DNA of 64,000 nt from JADJWR01 sp963847675 (GCA_963847675.1 CAWKAP010000004.1:558001-622000), one strand, 5' to 3'; positions 9,168 through 17,944 are shown, counted from the first letter of the stretch. Made by a program: numbers and translations. The notes: a model not told the origin generated them from the sequence alone.

Positions 9168-9534
9168 GGCACACCGCCTCGACGTTGTTTCCATCGGGAT
9201 CGAGCACGAAGGCGCCGTAATAGTGGGCGTGGTAGTGCGGGCGCAGGCCGGGCGGGCCGTTGTCTCGACCGCCGCTGGCGACCGCTGCGCTGTAAAAGGC
9301 GTCGACCGCGTCGCGGCTGGCGGCGTGCCAGGCAAGATGCGTCGGACCGGACGGATCGTCCGGCGCCTCGACGAACCAGGTGTCGAACTTTCCATCGTGC
9401 GCGAAGCCGAGCATGCGCACGCCGTCGTGCTCGCCCTCGTGGCCGAGCTTGTAGCCGAGCGGCGCCAGCGACGCCTCGTAGAACCGGCGCGTCGCCGCCA
9501 GATCGCGCACGCGGAAGGTCATGTGGTCGAGCAT
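9154..9534 (-). CDS. VOC (glyoxalase/dioxygenase fold) family protein
   Basis: A 126-residue single-domain vicinal oxygen chelate protein. It begins MLDHMTFRVRDLAATRRFYE, with the first metal-ligand histidine at position 4, and ends FVLDPDGNNVEAVCHEPR, where the Glu in NNVEAV is a likely metal ligand. The central HLAWHAASRDAVDAFYSAAV also matches the fold. Members include glyoxalase I, fosfomycin-resistance enzymes and ring-cleavage dioxygenases; this short, generic type cannot be assigned a reaction. It lies 9 bases downstream of argF on the same strand and overlaps the Bug receptor gene, so all may be co-transcribed. Confidence 0.8.
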   Translation of the reverse strand: MLDHMTFRVRDLAATRRFYEASLAPLGYKLGHEGEHDGVRMLGFAHDGKFDTWFVEAPDDPSGPTHLAWHAASRDAVDAFYSAAVASGGRDNGPPGLRPHYHAHYYGAFVLDPDGNNVEAVCHEPR

Positions 9535-9543
9535 CCTCGTCCC

Positions 9544-10467
9544 CTAAGCTGCGTCGCGGCCGAGCAGCAGGAATTCCATCAACGCCTTCTGCGCGTGCAG
9601 GCGATTCTCCGCCTCGTCCCAGACCACCGATTGCGGCCCCTCGATCACCTCGTGGGTCACTTCCTCGCCGCGGTGCGCCGGCAGGCAGTGCATGAACAGT
9701 GCCTCCGGCTTCGCGGCGGCCATGATCCTGTCGTCGACGCACCAGTGCGTGAACGCCTGGCGGCGCTGCTCGTCTTCGGCCTCGAAGCCCATGCTGGTCC
9801 AGACATCGGTGGTGACGAGATCGGCGCCGCGCGCGGCGTCGAGCGGCGAGTCGAACACGACCAGGTGCGCTCCGGCCGGGGCGAGCCGCGGATCGAGCCC
9901 GTAACCGGGCGGTGTCGAGACATTGACGCGGAAGCCGAGCAGCTGCGCCGCCTGCAGCCACGTGTAGGCGACGTTGTTCGCGTCGCCGATCCACGCCACC
10001 GTGCGCCCGGCGATCGGGCCGCGATGCTCGATGAAGGTGAAGATGTCGGCGAGGATCTGGCAGGGGTGAAACTCGTTGGTCAGGCCGTTGATCACCGGCA
10101 CCCGGGAAAACTGCGCGAAGCGCTCGATCTTCGTCTGCTCGTAGGTGCGGATCATCACGATGTCGACCATCCGGGAGATCACGCGCGCGGAATCCTCGAT
10201 CGGCTCGGCCCGGCCGAGTTGCGAGTCGCCGGTGGTGATGTGGATCACCGAGCCGCCCATCTGGTACATGCCGGCCTCGAAGCTGACGCGCGTGCGGGTC
10301 GAGGCCTTCTCGAACACCATCGCCAGCGTGCGGTCGCGCATCGGCTGGTACAGCTCGTAGCGCTTGAAGCGGTCCTTGATGATCTGTGTGCGCGCGAACA
10401 CGTGTTCGAGTTCTTCGCGCGACAGGTCGTCGAGGCGAAGGAAGTGGCGGAGCGGCTGCGCGGCCAT
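9544..10467 (-). CDS. argF: Ornithine carbamoyltransferase
   Basis: Makes citrulline from ornithine and carbamoyl phosphate; 307 residues, a cytosolic trimer in the family. Carbamoyl-phosphate motif STRTR occurs in FEKASTRTRVSFE, the HPCQ loop in EFHPCQILADIF, and the ornithine-binding Cys in MHCLPAHRGEEV. Start chosen at 10467, preceded by a strong GAGGGGGACACG ribosome-binding site; the ATG 45 bases further upstream would lie inside the end of argD. argD ends 19 bases upstream, so argD-argF form an operon feeding the argG reaction. Confidence 0.96.
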   Translation of the reverse strand: MAAQPLRHFLRLDDLSREELEHVFARTQIIKDRFKRYELYQPMRDRTLAMVFEKASTRTRVSFEAGMYQMGGSVIHITTGDSQLGRAEPIEDSARVISRMVDIVMIRTYEQTKIERFAQFSRVPVINGLTNEFHPCQILADIFTFIEHRGPIAGRTVAWIGDANNVAYTWLQAAQLLGFRVNVSTPPGYGLDPRLAPAGAHLVVFDSPLDAARGADLVTTDVWTSMGFEAEDEQRRQAFTHWCVDDRIMAAAKPEALFMHCLPAHRGEEVTHEVIEGPQSVVWDEAENRLHAQKALMEFLLLGRDAA

Positions 10468-10486
10468 CGTGTCCCCCTCGGCCTGT

Positions 10487-11677
10487 TCAGGCGGCCTGGG
10501 GCGCCGGAACACCGACGAAAGAGCGCACCAGCGGCGCCAGCCGCGCGACGATCTCGTCGGCCTCGCGTGCGTTGATCATCAGCGGCGGCACGAGGCGGAT
10601 CACGCGGTCCTGCGTGACGTTGATCAGCAGCCGGCTGGCGAGCGCCTGCCTGACCAGGTCGCCGCAAGGCCGGTCCAGTTCGATGCCGATCATCAGACCC
10701 TGGCCGCGGATCGCGACCACGCCGGCGATGCCCTGCAGAGCCGCTGCGAAGCCGTCGCGGATCCGCTGTCCCATCGCATCGGCGTTCGCGAGCAGGCCTT
10801 CCTCCTCGATGATGCGCAGCGTCTCCAGGCCCGCGCGACAGGCGAGTGGGCTGCCGCCGAAGGTCGTGCCGTGGTTGCCGGGTCCGAGCGTGCCCGCCGC
10901 GCGTCCGCCGGCGACCACCGCGCCGATCGGCACGCCCGAGCCGAGCCCCTTGGCCAGCGTGACCACGTCGGGCCGGATGTCGGCCCATTGATAGCCGAAC
11001 CACTTGCCGGTGCGCGCGATGCCGCACTGGACCTCGTCGACCATCAGCAGCCAGCCGCGCCCGTCGCACAGGCGGCGCAGATCGCGCAGGTAGCCGCGAT
11101 CGGCCACGCGGATGCCGCCTTCGCCCTGCAGCACTTCGAGCCAGACTGCCTGCACGCGCGGGTCGGCTGCTGCAGCCTTCTCGATTGCCGCGAGATCGTT
11201 GTACGGCACGCGGATGAAACCGGACGGCAGCGGATCGAACCCCTTGCGCGCCTTCTCGCTGCCGGTGGCCGCCAGCGTGGCCAGCGTGCGGCCGTGCCAC
11301 GCATGCTCCATCACGATCGTCTGCGCCTCGGCGTTGCCGTGCTGGTGGCCGTACATCCGCACCAGCTTCAGCGCGCCTTCGTTGGCCTCCGAGCCGGAAT
11401 TGGCGAAGAACACCTCGTCGAGTCCGGTCAGTGCGCAGATGCGGTCGGCGAGCTTCTCCTGCTCGCCGATGCGGTAGATGTTCGAGACGTGGATCAGACG
11501 GCCGACCTGATCGGCGAGCGCGGCGGTGAGCTTCGGGTGTGCGTGGCCGAGGCCGTTGACCGCGATGCCCGCCAGCGCGTCCAGGTACTCCTGGCCGTCG
11601 TCGCCGGTCAGCCAGGCGCCCTGGCCGCGCGTGAAGGCAACCGGCAGGCGGGCGTAGGTGTTCATCACGTGTGACAT
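10487..11677 (-). CDS. argD: Acetylornithine aminotransferase
   Basis: A 396-residue class III PLP aminotransferase that converts N-acetylglutamate semialdehyde to N-acetylornithine. Visible motifs: FFANSGSEANEGALKLVR, GRTLATLAATG, the PLP-ring Asp in MVDEVQCGIARTGKWFG, and the PLP lysine in VTLAKGLGSGVPIGAVV. Adjacent argF supports ArgD over the closely related GABA or ornithine aminotransferases. Start at 11677 (MSHVMNTYA) is backed by a GGGAG site at good spacing; a second ATG at 11665 is possible. Upstream is a perfect TATAAT box followed immediately by a terminator-like hairpin. Confidence 0.93.
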   Translation of the reverse strand: MSHVMNTYARLPVAFTRGQGAWLTGDDGQEYLDALAGIAVNGLGHAHPKLTAALADQVGRLIHVSNIYRIGEQEKLADRICALTGLDEVFFANSGSEANEGALKLVRMYGHQHGNAEAQTIVMEHAWHGRTLATLAATGSEKARKGFDPLPSGFIRVPYNDLAAIEKAAAADPRVQAVWLEVLQGEGGIRVADRGYLRDLRRLCDGRGWLLMVDEVQCGIARTGKWFGYQWADIRPDVVTLAKGLGSGVPIGAVVAGGRAAGTLGPGNHGTTFGGSPLACRAGLETLRIIEEEGLLANADAMGQRIRDGFAAALQGIAGVVAIRGQGLMIGIELDRPCGDLVRQALASRLLINVTQDRVIRLVPPLMINAREADEIVARLAPLVRSFVGVPAPQAA

Positions 11678-11700
11678 CGGTGCTCCCGGCTGGCGCGGAA

Positions 11701-11740
11701 AAACAAAAAAACGCGGCTGCGAGCGACGTCGTTCCGCGTT
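11701..11740 (-). terminator. Intrinsic terminator-like hairpin between the decarboxylase gene and argD
   Basis: On the minus strand, AACGCGG (11740-11734) pairs with CCGCGTT (11716-11710) around a 17-base loop, followed at once by TTTTTGTTTTT-like sequence. It could end the upstream decarboxylase transcript (stop 155 bases before) or attenuate transcription into argD, whose ATG is 24 bases further on. The stem is only 7 bp, so its strength is uncertain. Confidence 0.55.
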
Positions 11741-11746
11741 TGACGA

Positions 11747-11752
11747 ATTATA
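11747..11752 (-). promoter_or_regulatory. Consensus -10 box upstream of argD
   Basis: A perfect TATAAT on the minus strand, 70 bases before the argD ATG. The best -35 at 17-base spacing (TTCTGC, 11775-11770) is poor. Transcripts from here would begin about at the terminator-like hairpin. Confidence 0.4.
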
Positions 11753-11894
11753 GGGAGGAGGGCATCGGAGCAGAAGCCGGCGGGAAACCGGCGCCGGCCC
11801 TCGCGGCGCCAGACCGGAAACGGGGCCGTGGCGCAGCACGGGCCGGGCGTCATTGCGCCGCGGCCGGCGCCCAAGGCGCCGCCGGTGCCCGCGG

Positions 11895-13931
11895 TCAGGC
11901 CACCCTGCGCACCGGGGCGCTTTCCCTGAGCGGCGCGATCTTCTTCTCCTCCGCCGCGGAAAGCACGCGAATGCTGGGAAAGTAGCCCTGGTAGACGACG
12001 CCGTGCAGTTCGACCTTGTTCTGCACGCGCAGGTAGCGGATCAGGTACTCGACGATGTTGTCGGTGATCAGCTGTCCGGGGACCAGCACCGGGATGCCGG
12101 GCGGGTAGGGCACGACCTGGTCGTTGCAGATGCGGCCGACGAGCGCGCGGTTCGGCTGGTCGTTTTCGTCGAGCAGCGGCACCAGTTCGCCGCCGCAGTA
12201 GTAGGCGTCGCGCGGCAGGTAGACGAGCTCGGTGAACGGCGGCAGGTCCGGCGTCCGGTACAGGCGCCGCGGCGCGCGCTTCTCGCGCGCGATGCGCATC
12301 AGCGCGTCGTACAGGCGCGAGCACTTCGAGCGCGTCGTGCCGATGGTCAGCAGCAGCGTGATCGTGTTGAAGGTCGACTTCTCGATCGTGATGTTGAAGC
12401 GCGAAAACAGCTCCTGCTGCAGTTCGTCGACCGTCATGCCGCACGAGGAGATGTCGACGGTGATCTTGGTCGGGTCGAGCCGGATGTTGTCGCCCTTGAC
12501 CTCGTCGGGCAGCAGGTCGTCGAGTTCGAGCACGCGGAAGGCGCCGGTCGAGTTGATCTGCTCGCGCAGTTCGGCGGCCAGCATCAGCGTGCGCTCGAGC
12601 AGCTTGTAGCCCTCCATCACGGCCTGTTTGCGCGACACGTCGAGGCTGGCGATCATGCTGTACATCGGGCTGGTCGACGTGTGCATGTTGAAGTTCTCGC
12701 GGAACAGGTGCTCCTTGAGGCCGGGGTCGTTCACGTGGATGAACGCGGCCTGCGAGAACGCCGACAGCGTCTTGTGCGCCGACTGCGTGGCGTAGTCGGC
12801 GCCGGACTCGAGCGCGGTCGGGCGCAGGTCCGGGTGGAAGCGGGCGTGCGAGAACCACGCCTCGTCGATCAGCACCTTCGTGCCGTGCGCATGCGCCGCA
12901 TCGACGATCGGCTTGAGGTCGTAGCGCAGCCCGTCGTAGGTGCACGAAGTCAGCACCAGCAGCTGCGCGTCGGGGTGATCCTCGATCGCCTTCAGGATCG
13001 TGCTCTTCGGCACCGGGCCGAAGACGCCGTAGGCCTTGTTGACGCTCGAGTCGAGATAGATCGGCTTGGCGCCCGACAGCACGACGCCGTGGTGCACGCT
13101 CTTGTGGCAGTTGCGGTCGAGCAGCATCTTCTCGCCCGGGGCGATCAGCGTCTGCAGGATGACCTTGTTGGCGGTCGACGTGCCGTTGGTGGCGAAGAAG
13201 GTCTTGCGCGCGCCGAACGCCTTGGCCGCCATCTGCTGCGCCTCGGCGATCACGCCGGTGGGCTCCATCAGCGAATCGAGCGCCTTGACCGAGACCGACA
13301 GGTCGGCGTCGAACACATGCTCGCCCATGAACTCGTGAAACTCGCTGACCCACGGGCTGCCGCGCAGCGAGTCGCCGCTCGAGTGTCCCGGCGTGTGCCA
13401 GGCGTCCTTTGCCGCCAGCACGTAGGAGCGCAACGCGTCGTAGAACGGCGTGCGCGCGCGCTCGGCGATCTGCGCGTTCAGGATCCGGTACATGCCGCGC
13501 AGGTCACGTTCCTCGCGATAGAAGTAGCCGTCGACGGCCTCCGCGAACAGCGCATCGACGATCTGGTCTTCCTTCTCCTTCTCGATCAGGATGTACAGAT
13601 CGAGTTCCGGCCGGAGCGCGGTGATCTTCTGCACCAGCTTGAGCGCGCTGACCTGCAGGCTGCGCGGCGCCTCGCGCGCAGCGCCCGCGCGCGCCGCCGG
13701 CCGCCGCGCGCCCTCCTGCACCGCATACAGCTTGTCGTCGACGATGACGATCTGGATGTCGCCGTCGCGCTCGATCAGCTGCAGGCCTTCCTTGGCCGTC
13801 AGCGCGCCGATGAAGGTGATGCCGAACGGGTTGTCCAGTGCGCGCGCGGCCGCGTTCAGGCCCTTGAGGAACTCCTTGAGGATCAGGGGTTCGTCGTTGA
13901 TCAGCAGGACCTTGGAAGTAGGCTGGCTCAT
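11895..13931 (-). CDS. Orn/Lys/Arg decarboxylase (group III PLP-dependent, large)
   Basis: A 678-residue basic amino-acid decarboxylase like AdiA/CadA/SpeC, which removes the alpha-carboxyl of arginine, lysine or ornithine to give agmatine, cadaverine or putrescine. An N-terminal receiver-like wing domain (residues about 1-130) is followed by the aspartate aminotransferase-fold core: TPGHSSGDSLRGSPWV, FFATNGTSTANKVILQ, and the PLP lysine in TQSAHKTLSAFSQAAF. An alanine/arginine-rich segment at about 75-95 looks like a lineage-specific insertion in the wing. The substrate is not readable by eye. It lies upstream of argD on the same strand, separated by a likely terminator. Confidence 0.88.
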   Translation of the reverse strand: MSQPTSKVLLINDEPLILKEFLKGLNAAARALDNPFGITFIGALTAKEGLQLIERDGDIQIVIVDDKLYAVQEGARRPAARAGAAREAPRSLQVSALKLVQKITALRPELDLYILIEKEKEDQIVDALFAEAVDGYFYREERDLRGMYRILNAQIAERARTPFYDALRSYVLAAKDAWHTPGHSSGDSLRGSPWVSEFHEFMGEHVFDADLSVSVKALDSLMEPTGVIAEAQQMAAKAFGARKTFFATNGTSTANKVILQTLIAPGEKMLLDRNCHKSVHHGVVLSGAKPIYLDSSVNKAYGVFGPVPKSTILKAIEDHPDAQLLVLTSCTYDGLRYDLKPIVDAAHAHGTKVLIDEAWFSHARFHPDLRPTALESGADYATQSAHKTLSAFSQAAFIHVNDPGLKEHLFRENFNMHTSTSPMYSMIASLDVSRKQAVMEGYKLLERTLMLAAELREQINSTGAFRVLELDDLLPDEVKGDNIRLDPTKITVDISSCGMTVDELQQELFSRFNITIEKSTFNTITLLLTIGTTRSKCSRLYDALMRIAREKRAPRRLYRTPDLPPFTELVYLPRDAYYCGGELVPLLDENDQPNRALVGRICNDQVVPYPPGIPVLVPGQLITDNIVEYLIRYLRVQNKVELHGVVYQGYFPSIRVLSAAEEKKIAPLRESAPVRRVA

Positions 13932-14155
13932 GGACGTCGGTCCGCAATGGTTGAGCGTTTGTGATTACGGTCGACTGCTTTATCGGCGAAACCCGCGGCC
14001 GACGCAAGCGGTCGATGGCGCGGCCGGCGGCCGATGCGTGGCAGCGCCCGGATACAATCCGGCGCGCTGCTGCGGCGGAGGCAGTCGATGCCCCGAGTCG
14101 CCCGGGGAGCGATCAGTGCCAGCACGCGGCGCACCTTTGCAGCAGTCCACGCCCG

Positions 14156-14479
14156 GTGGCCGACTCCAGCAAACCTCGAGAGTTCTTCATCCACGGGATC
14201 ACCTCCAGCGGCCGGCCGTTCCGGCCGAGCGACTGGGCCGAGCGACTTTGCGGCGTGATGTCCGGCTATCGCCCCGGCGGCGTGGATGCGGGCCGCGATG
14301 CGCGGATCGGCTATTCGCCATTGGTCCGGCCGATGCTGGTCGGCGGCGTCCGGTGCGTTGTCGTCGACGAACGCCTGAACGAGCTTGAACCAATGGCCTT
14401 CAGCTTCGTGATGAACTTTGCGCGCGACAACGACCTGCCGGTGTACGAAGGGTGCACGATTCCCGATGCCGGCGACTGA
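14156..14479 (+). CDS. DUF3579 family protein
   Basis: A small protein (107 residues from the GTG at 14156, VADSSKPREFFIHGITSSGR) of a conserved betaproteobacterial family without known function. Recognisable segments are FRPSDWAERLCGVMSGYRPG, VRCVVVDERLNELEPMAFSF and the C-terminal MNFARDNDLPVYEGCT. An open frame extends upstream to 13961, but that part is low-complexity and unlike the family, so the GTG is preferred. It converges with rpsT, with the rpsT terminator between them. Predicted cytosolic. Confidence 0.8.
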   Translation: MADSSKPREFFIHGITSSGRPFRPSDWAERLCGVMSGYRPGGVDAGRDARIGYSPLVRPMLVGGVRCVVVDERLNELEPMAFSFVMNFARDNDLPVYEGCTIPDAGD

Positions 14480-14485
14480 TGGCGC

Positions 14486-14527
14486 AAAAACACAGAGGCG
14501 CGGACCGCTTCCGCGGCGCCGCGCCTC
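14486..14527 (-). terminator. Intrinsic terminator of rpsT
   Basis: Perfect 9-bp stem GAGGCGCGG (14527-14519) / CCGCGCCTC (14503-14495) on the minus strand, 15-base loop, followed by TGTGTTTTT (14494-14486). It lies 53 bases after the rpsT stop and 7 bases beyond the end of the convergent DUF3579 gene. Confidence 0.75.
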
Positions 14528-14579
14528 CGGCTGTACGGGCATCGTGCTGCCGGGCGGACCCGCCGCGCCGGCCGCAGGC

Positions 14580-14843
14580 CTAGGCCATTGCCTTGATGGC
14601 CGCGGACAGGCGGCTCTTGTTGCGTGCCGCGTGGTTCTTGTGCACGACGTCCTTGTCGGCCAGCGAATCGATCACCCGTGTGGCCGAGCGGAAGACCGCC
14701 TGCGCCGCCTGGGCGTCGCCGCCGGCGATCGCCTTGCGCACCGACTTGATCGCCGAGCGAACCCGCGAGCGCTGCGCCGACTTGAGCGAGTTGCGCTCGT
14801 TCGACTGGCGGGCCCGCTTGCGGGCCTGTTTCGTGTTTGCCAT
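14580..14843 (-). CDS. rpsT: 30S ribosomal protein S20
   Basis: An 87-residue, very basic protein beginning MANTKQARKRARQSNERN and containing RSRVRSAIKSVRKAI and HKNHAARNKSRLSAAI, the standard S20 three-helix bundle that binds 16S rRNA. The start at 14843 matches family alignments; an upstream in-frame ATG is not used. A good promoter lies 92-120 bases upstream and an intrinsic terminator follows, so it is monocistronic. In E. coli, S20 represses its own translation; nothing here tests that. Confidence 0.98.
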   Translation of the reverse strand: MANTKQARKRARQSNERNSLKSAQRSRVRSAIKSVRKAIAGGDAQAAQAVFRSATRVIDSLADKDVVHKNHAARNKSRLSAAIKAMA

Positions 14844-14934
14844 CGTTTGGACCTGTAGCGAAATTCGTCTGCAAGCGCCGGCTATGCTCACCGTGCGCGG
14901 CCGAGCCCTCGTCGGGCTCTTTGCGAAGCCGCGA

Positions 14935-14963
14935 ACTATAGCAAATCAACGAAACCGGGCCAA
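14935..14963 (-). promoter_or_regulatory. Sigma-70-type promoter of rpsT
   Basis: On the minus strand TTGGCC (14963-14958), exactly 17 bases of spacer, then TATAGT (14940-14935). Predicted start near 14928, giving an 85-base leader before the rpsT ATG. The divergent murJ start is 49 bases to the right. Confidence 0.65.
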
Positions 14964-15011
14964 GCTCGCCGCTGGCCCGGACACTGGCAGCCGCCTGCCG
15001 TCCGGACCGCC

Positions 15012-16559
15012 TTGAACCTGCTGCGCGCTGCCGCCACCGTTTCCGGTCTGACGCTTGCCTCGCGCGTCACGGGCCTCGTCCGCGACCTGATCATTTCGCG
15101 CGTCTTCGGCGCCAGTGCGGAGACCGACGCGTTCAACGTGGCTTTCCGCCTGCCGAACCTGCTGCGCCGGCTGTTCGCCGAGGGCGCGTTCCAGCAGGCC
15201 TTCGTGCCGATCCTGTCCGAGGTGCGCTCGCGCGAGGGCGATACGCGGACCCGCGAGCTCGTCGACCACGTGGCTTCGGCGCTGTTCTGGACCGTGCTGG
15301 CCGCGTCGATCGTCGGGGTGCTCGCGGCTCCGGTACTGGTCTGGCTGGTCGCTGCCGGACTGGCGCGTGACCCGGGGGCGTTCGACCTGGCCACGGTGAT
15401 GACCCGCTGGATGTTTCCCTACATCCTTTTCATGTCGCTGGTTGCCCTGTCGGGGGGCGTGCTCAATACCTACCGCCGCTTTTCGGTGCCGGCGGTCACG
15501 CCGGTGCTCCTGAATCTGTCGTTCATTGCCTGTGCCGTGTGGCTGGCGCCGCAGCTTGCGCGGCCGATCCTGGCGCTCGCCGTGGCGGTGGTGGCCGGTG
15601 GCGTGCTGCAACTGGCCATTCAACTGCCCGCGCTGGCTTCGATCGGCATGCTGCCGCGGCTGGGCGGGCTGCGGGCGGCGCTGCGGGACCCGGCGGTGCG
15701 GCGGATCCTGACGCTGATGGTGCCGGCGCTCTTTGCCGTCTCGGTGGCTCAGCTGTCGATCATCATCAATACCAACATCGCCTCGCATCTGGCCGTCGGC
15801 AGCGTGACCTGGCTTTCCTTCGCGGACCGGCTGATGGAGTTCCCGACGGCACTGCTGGGCGTCGCGCTCGGCACCGTGCTGCTGCCCAGTCTTTCGAAGG
15901 CCAACGCGGAGGCCCGCCACGACGAGTACAGCCGGTTGCTCGACTGGGGTCTGCGGCTGACGCTGCTGATCGCACTGCCTGCCGCGGTCGGGCTCGGGCT
16001 GCTCGCCGAGGGAATCATCGCCGTGCTGTTCCAGGGCGGCCGCTTTTCCGCGCACGATGTCGCCCAGACGGCGCAGGCGCTGACCGGATACGCATTCGGG
16101 CTGCTCGGCCTGATCGCGGTGAAGATCCTCGCGCCGGGCTTCTATGCGCGGCAGGACATCCGGACGCCGGTGAAGATCGCCATCGTCGCCCTGCTCGCCA
16201 CGCAGGCGTCGAACCTGGTCCTGGTGCCGCTGCTTGCGCACGCCGGACTGGCCGTCTCGGTCAGCGTGGGCGCGCTCGCCAACGCGACCATGCTTCTCAT
16301 CGGCCTGCGCCGGCGCGGGTTGTACGTGCCGTCGCCCGGTTGGCGGGTCTTCATCGGCAAGGTCGTACTCGCCCTGGCCGCCCTGGTGCTGCTGCTCTGG
16401 CTGGGCAATCGGCAAGTCGCGTGGACGGCGATGCAGGCCGAATGGCCGCTGCGCGCGGCGCTGCTCGCCGGCCTGATCGGCAGCGGTGCGCTCGTCTACG
16501 GTGCGGTTCTCGCGATGCTCGGCTTCCGACCGCGCGACTTTGCCGCGCGCGCACAGTGA
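15012..16559 (+). CDS. murJ: Lipid II flippase MurJ (MviN)
   Basis: A 515-residue inner-membrane protein with about 14 transmembrane segments that moves lipid II across the membrane for peptidoglycan assembly. The start is TTG at 15012 (NLLRAAATVSGLTLASRV), and the N-terminal signature FGASAETDAFNVAFRLPNLL with RRLFAEGAFQQAFVPIL is diagnostic. WLSFADRLMEFPTALLGVAL and FYARQDIRTPVKIAI in the C-terminal half match the MOP exporter fold, including the conserved Arg in the central cavity. Its stop overlaps the GTG start of the SirB1-like gene (GTGA). Confidence 0.96.
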   Translation: MNLLRAAATVSGLTLASRVTGLVRDLIISRVFGASAETDAFNVAFRLPNLLRRLFAEGAFQQAFVPILSEVRSREGDTRTRELVDHVASALFWTVLAASIVGVLAAPVLVWLVAAGLARDPGAFDLATVMTRWMFPYILFMSLVALSGGVLNTYRRFSVPAVTPVLLNLSFIACAVWLAPQLARPILALAVAVVAGGVLQLAIQLPALASIGMLPRLGGLRAALRDPAVRRILTLMVPALFAVSVAQLSIIINTNIASHLAVGSVTWLSFADRLMEFPTALLGVALGTVLLPSLSKANAEARHDEYSRLLDWGLRLTLLIALPAAVGLGLLAEGIIAVLFQGGRFSAHDVAQTAQALTGYAFGLLGLIAVKILAPGFYARQDIRTPVKIAIVALLATQASNLVLVPLLAHAGLAVSVSVGALANATMLLIGLRRRGLYVPSPGWRVFIGKVVLALAALVLLLWLGNRQVAWTAMQAEWPLRAALLAGLIGSGALVYGAVLAMLGFRPRDFAARAQ

Positions 16560-17389
16560 TCGAATCCGACGTTTCCTCCGCGTCGCTCGGCTGCCGCGAG
16601 CGCCGCTCCCCGACTCTGCTGACGGCAGCGGCGCGGGTGCCGCTGTATGCGGACCCCGGCTGCAATCCGCAGCGGGTTCTGGACCAGGTGCATTCGTGGG
16701 CGGCGCGGTTGCGGGCGCGCGTGGCGCCCGACGCATCGCCGCTGGCGCGGCTGCGGTTGCTCAACCACTTCTTCTTCGTCGAACTCGGCTTCGGCGCCGC
16801 CCGCGCCGACTACTCGTCGGCGGACAACAGCTTCCTGCACCGCGTGATCGAACGGCGGCGCGGCATTCCGATCACCCTTGCGCTGCTGTACATCGAACTG
16901 GGGAGGGCCGCCGGCTTGCGCCTGGCGGGCGTGTCCTTTCCGGGGCACTTTCTGGTTCGACTGTCGCTGAATGCCGGCACTGTCATCATCGACGTGTTTG
17001 GTGGCGGCGTCAGCCTGGCCGAAGACGAGTTGCGCGAGCGGCTGCGGGCAGCGCTGCCGGAGGCGTCCCATCGCCCGCTGGCGCGCTATCTGCGGGCGGC
17101 CAGCGAGCGCGAGATCCTCGCCCGGCTGCTGCGCAACCTGAAGGCGATCCATTGGCACGCGCAGCAGTGGCCGGCCGCGCTCGAGGTGGTCGATCGCCTT
17201 ATCGCCCTGCTGCCGGAGGCGGCGCACGAAAGGCTCGATCGCGCCTGGCTGTATGAACGACTCGAATGCCCGCGCGCGGCAGTTGCCGATCTGGCGGCTT
17301 ACCTCTCGCTCTGCCCGTCGGGCCGGGAGACCGCCGAAGTTCGCCAGCGGCTGGCGGTGCTGCGGCAGGCCGCCTCCCGCCTGAACTGA
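16556..17389 (+). CDS. SirB1-family transglutaminase-like protein with TPRs
   Basis: A 277-residue cytosolic protein of the SirB1 family. The N-terminal half (about 60-180) carries the transglutaminase-like fold segments FFFVELGFGAARADYSS, RRGIPITLALLYIELGRAAG and VSFPGHFLVR; the usual catalytic Cys of true transglutaminases is not seen, consistent with a non-enzymatic role. The C-terminal part (about 200-270) is tetratricopeptide-like (AAVADLAAYLSLCPSGRE). GTG start at 16556 overlaps the murJ stop, indicating coupling. The pairing murJ-SirB1 is common in related genomes; function unknown. Confidence 0.82.
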   Translation: MIESDVSSASLGCRERRSPTLLTAAARVPLYADPGCNPQRVLDQVHSWAARLRARVAPDASPLARLRLLNHFFFVELGFGAARADYSSADNSFLHRVIERRRGIPITLALLYIELGRAAGLRLAGVSFPGHFLVRLSLNAGTVIIDVFGGGVSLAEDELRERLRAALPEASHRPLARYLRAASEREILARLLRNLKAIHWHAQQWPAALEVVDRLIALLPEAAHERLDRAWLYERLECPRAAVADLAAYLSLCPSGRETAEVRQRLAVLRQAASRLN

Positions 17390-17395
17390 ACGAAC

Positions 17396-17417
17396 AACGC
17401 CGCCCGCAGGCGGCGTT
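17396..17417. terminator. Possible terminator hairpin between convergent genes
   Basis: Perfect 9-bp stem AACGCCGCC / GGCGGCGTT with a CGCA tetraloop, just after the SirB1-like stop. No good T tract follows on the plus strand; on the minus strand GTTCGTT follows. Either a weak bidirectional terminator or only a stable hairpin. Confidence 0.45.
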
Positions 17418-17437
17418 GCAGGCGACGTGGGGTGGCC

Positions 17438-17944
17438 CTACGCGTGCTGCTCGAGCATCGTCTCGGCGCCGCTGACTTCATACTTGCCCGGCGCTTCGAC
17501 GTTGAGCTTCGTGACGACCCCGTCGTCGACGAGCATCGAGAAGCGCTGGCAGCGGACGCCCATGCCGCGCGCGGTGAGGTCGAGTTCGAGCCCAAGCTTC
17601 TTCGTGTAGTCGGCCGAACCGTCGGCCATCATCCGCACCTTGCCCGTCGCCCCCTGCTCGCGGCCCCAGGCGCCCATCACGAACGCATCATTGACCGCCA
17701 GGCACCAGATCTCGTCGATGCCCTTCGACTTCAGCGCGTCGTAGTGACGGATGTAGCTCGGCACGTGCTTGGCGGAGCAGGTCGGCGTGTAGGCGCCCGG
17801 CAGGCCGAAGATCACGATCTTCTTGCCCTTGACGAGATCGCCCACCTTGAAAGTGTTCGGTCCGAGCGAACAACCCGCGGTTTCGACGTCGATGAATTCC
17901 TGCAGTTCGCCGTCCGGCATCCTGTCGCCAACCTTGATCGTCAT
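17438..17944 (-). CDS. Peroxiredoxin (Prx5 type)
   Basis: A 168-residue thiol peroxidase reducing hydrogen peroxide and organic peroxides. The peroxidatic Cys is in GLPGAYTPTCSAKHVPSY, the Prx5 subfamily pattern; GIDEIWCLAVNDAFVMGAWG and RCQRFSMLVDDGVV also match. It corresponds to the peroxiredoxin part of the Prx5-glutaredoxin fusions seen in other proteobacteria, but without a glutaredoxin tail. Start at 17944 (MTIKVGDRMPDGELQ) has an AGAGGAGACC ribosome-binding site; the frame upstream is a shadow. The glutathione- or thioredoxin-linked reductant cannot be read. Confidence 0.9.
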   Translation of the reverse strand: MTIKVGDRMPDGELQEFIDVETAGCSLGPNTFKVGDLVKGKKIVIFGLPGAYTPTCSAKHVPSYIRHYDALKSKGIDEIWCLAVNDAFVMGAWGREQGATGKVRMMADGSADYTKKLGLELDLTARGMGVRCQRFSMLVDDGVVTKLNVEAPGKYEVSGAETMLEQHA

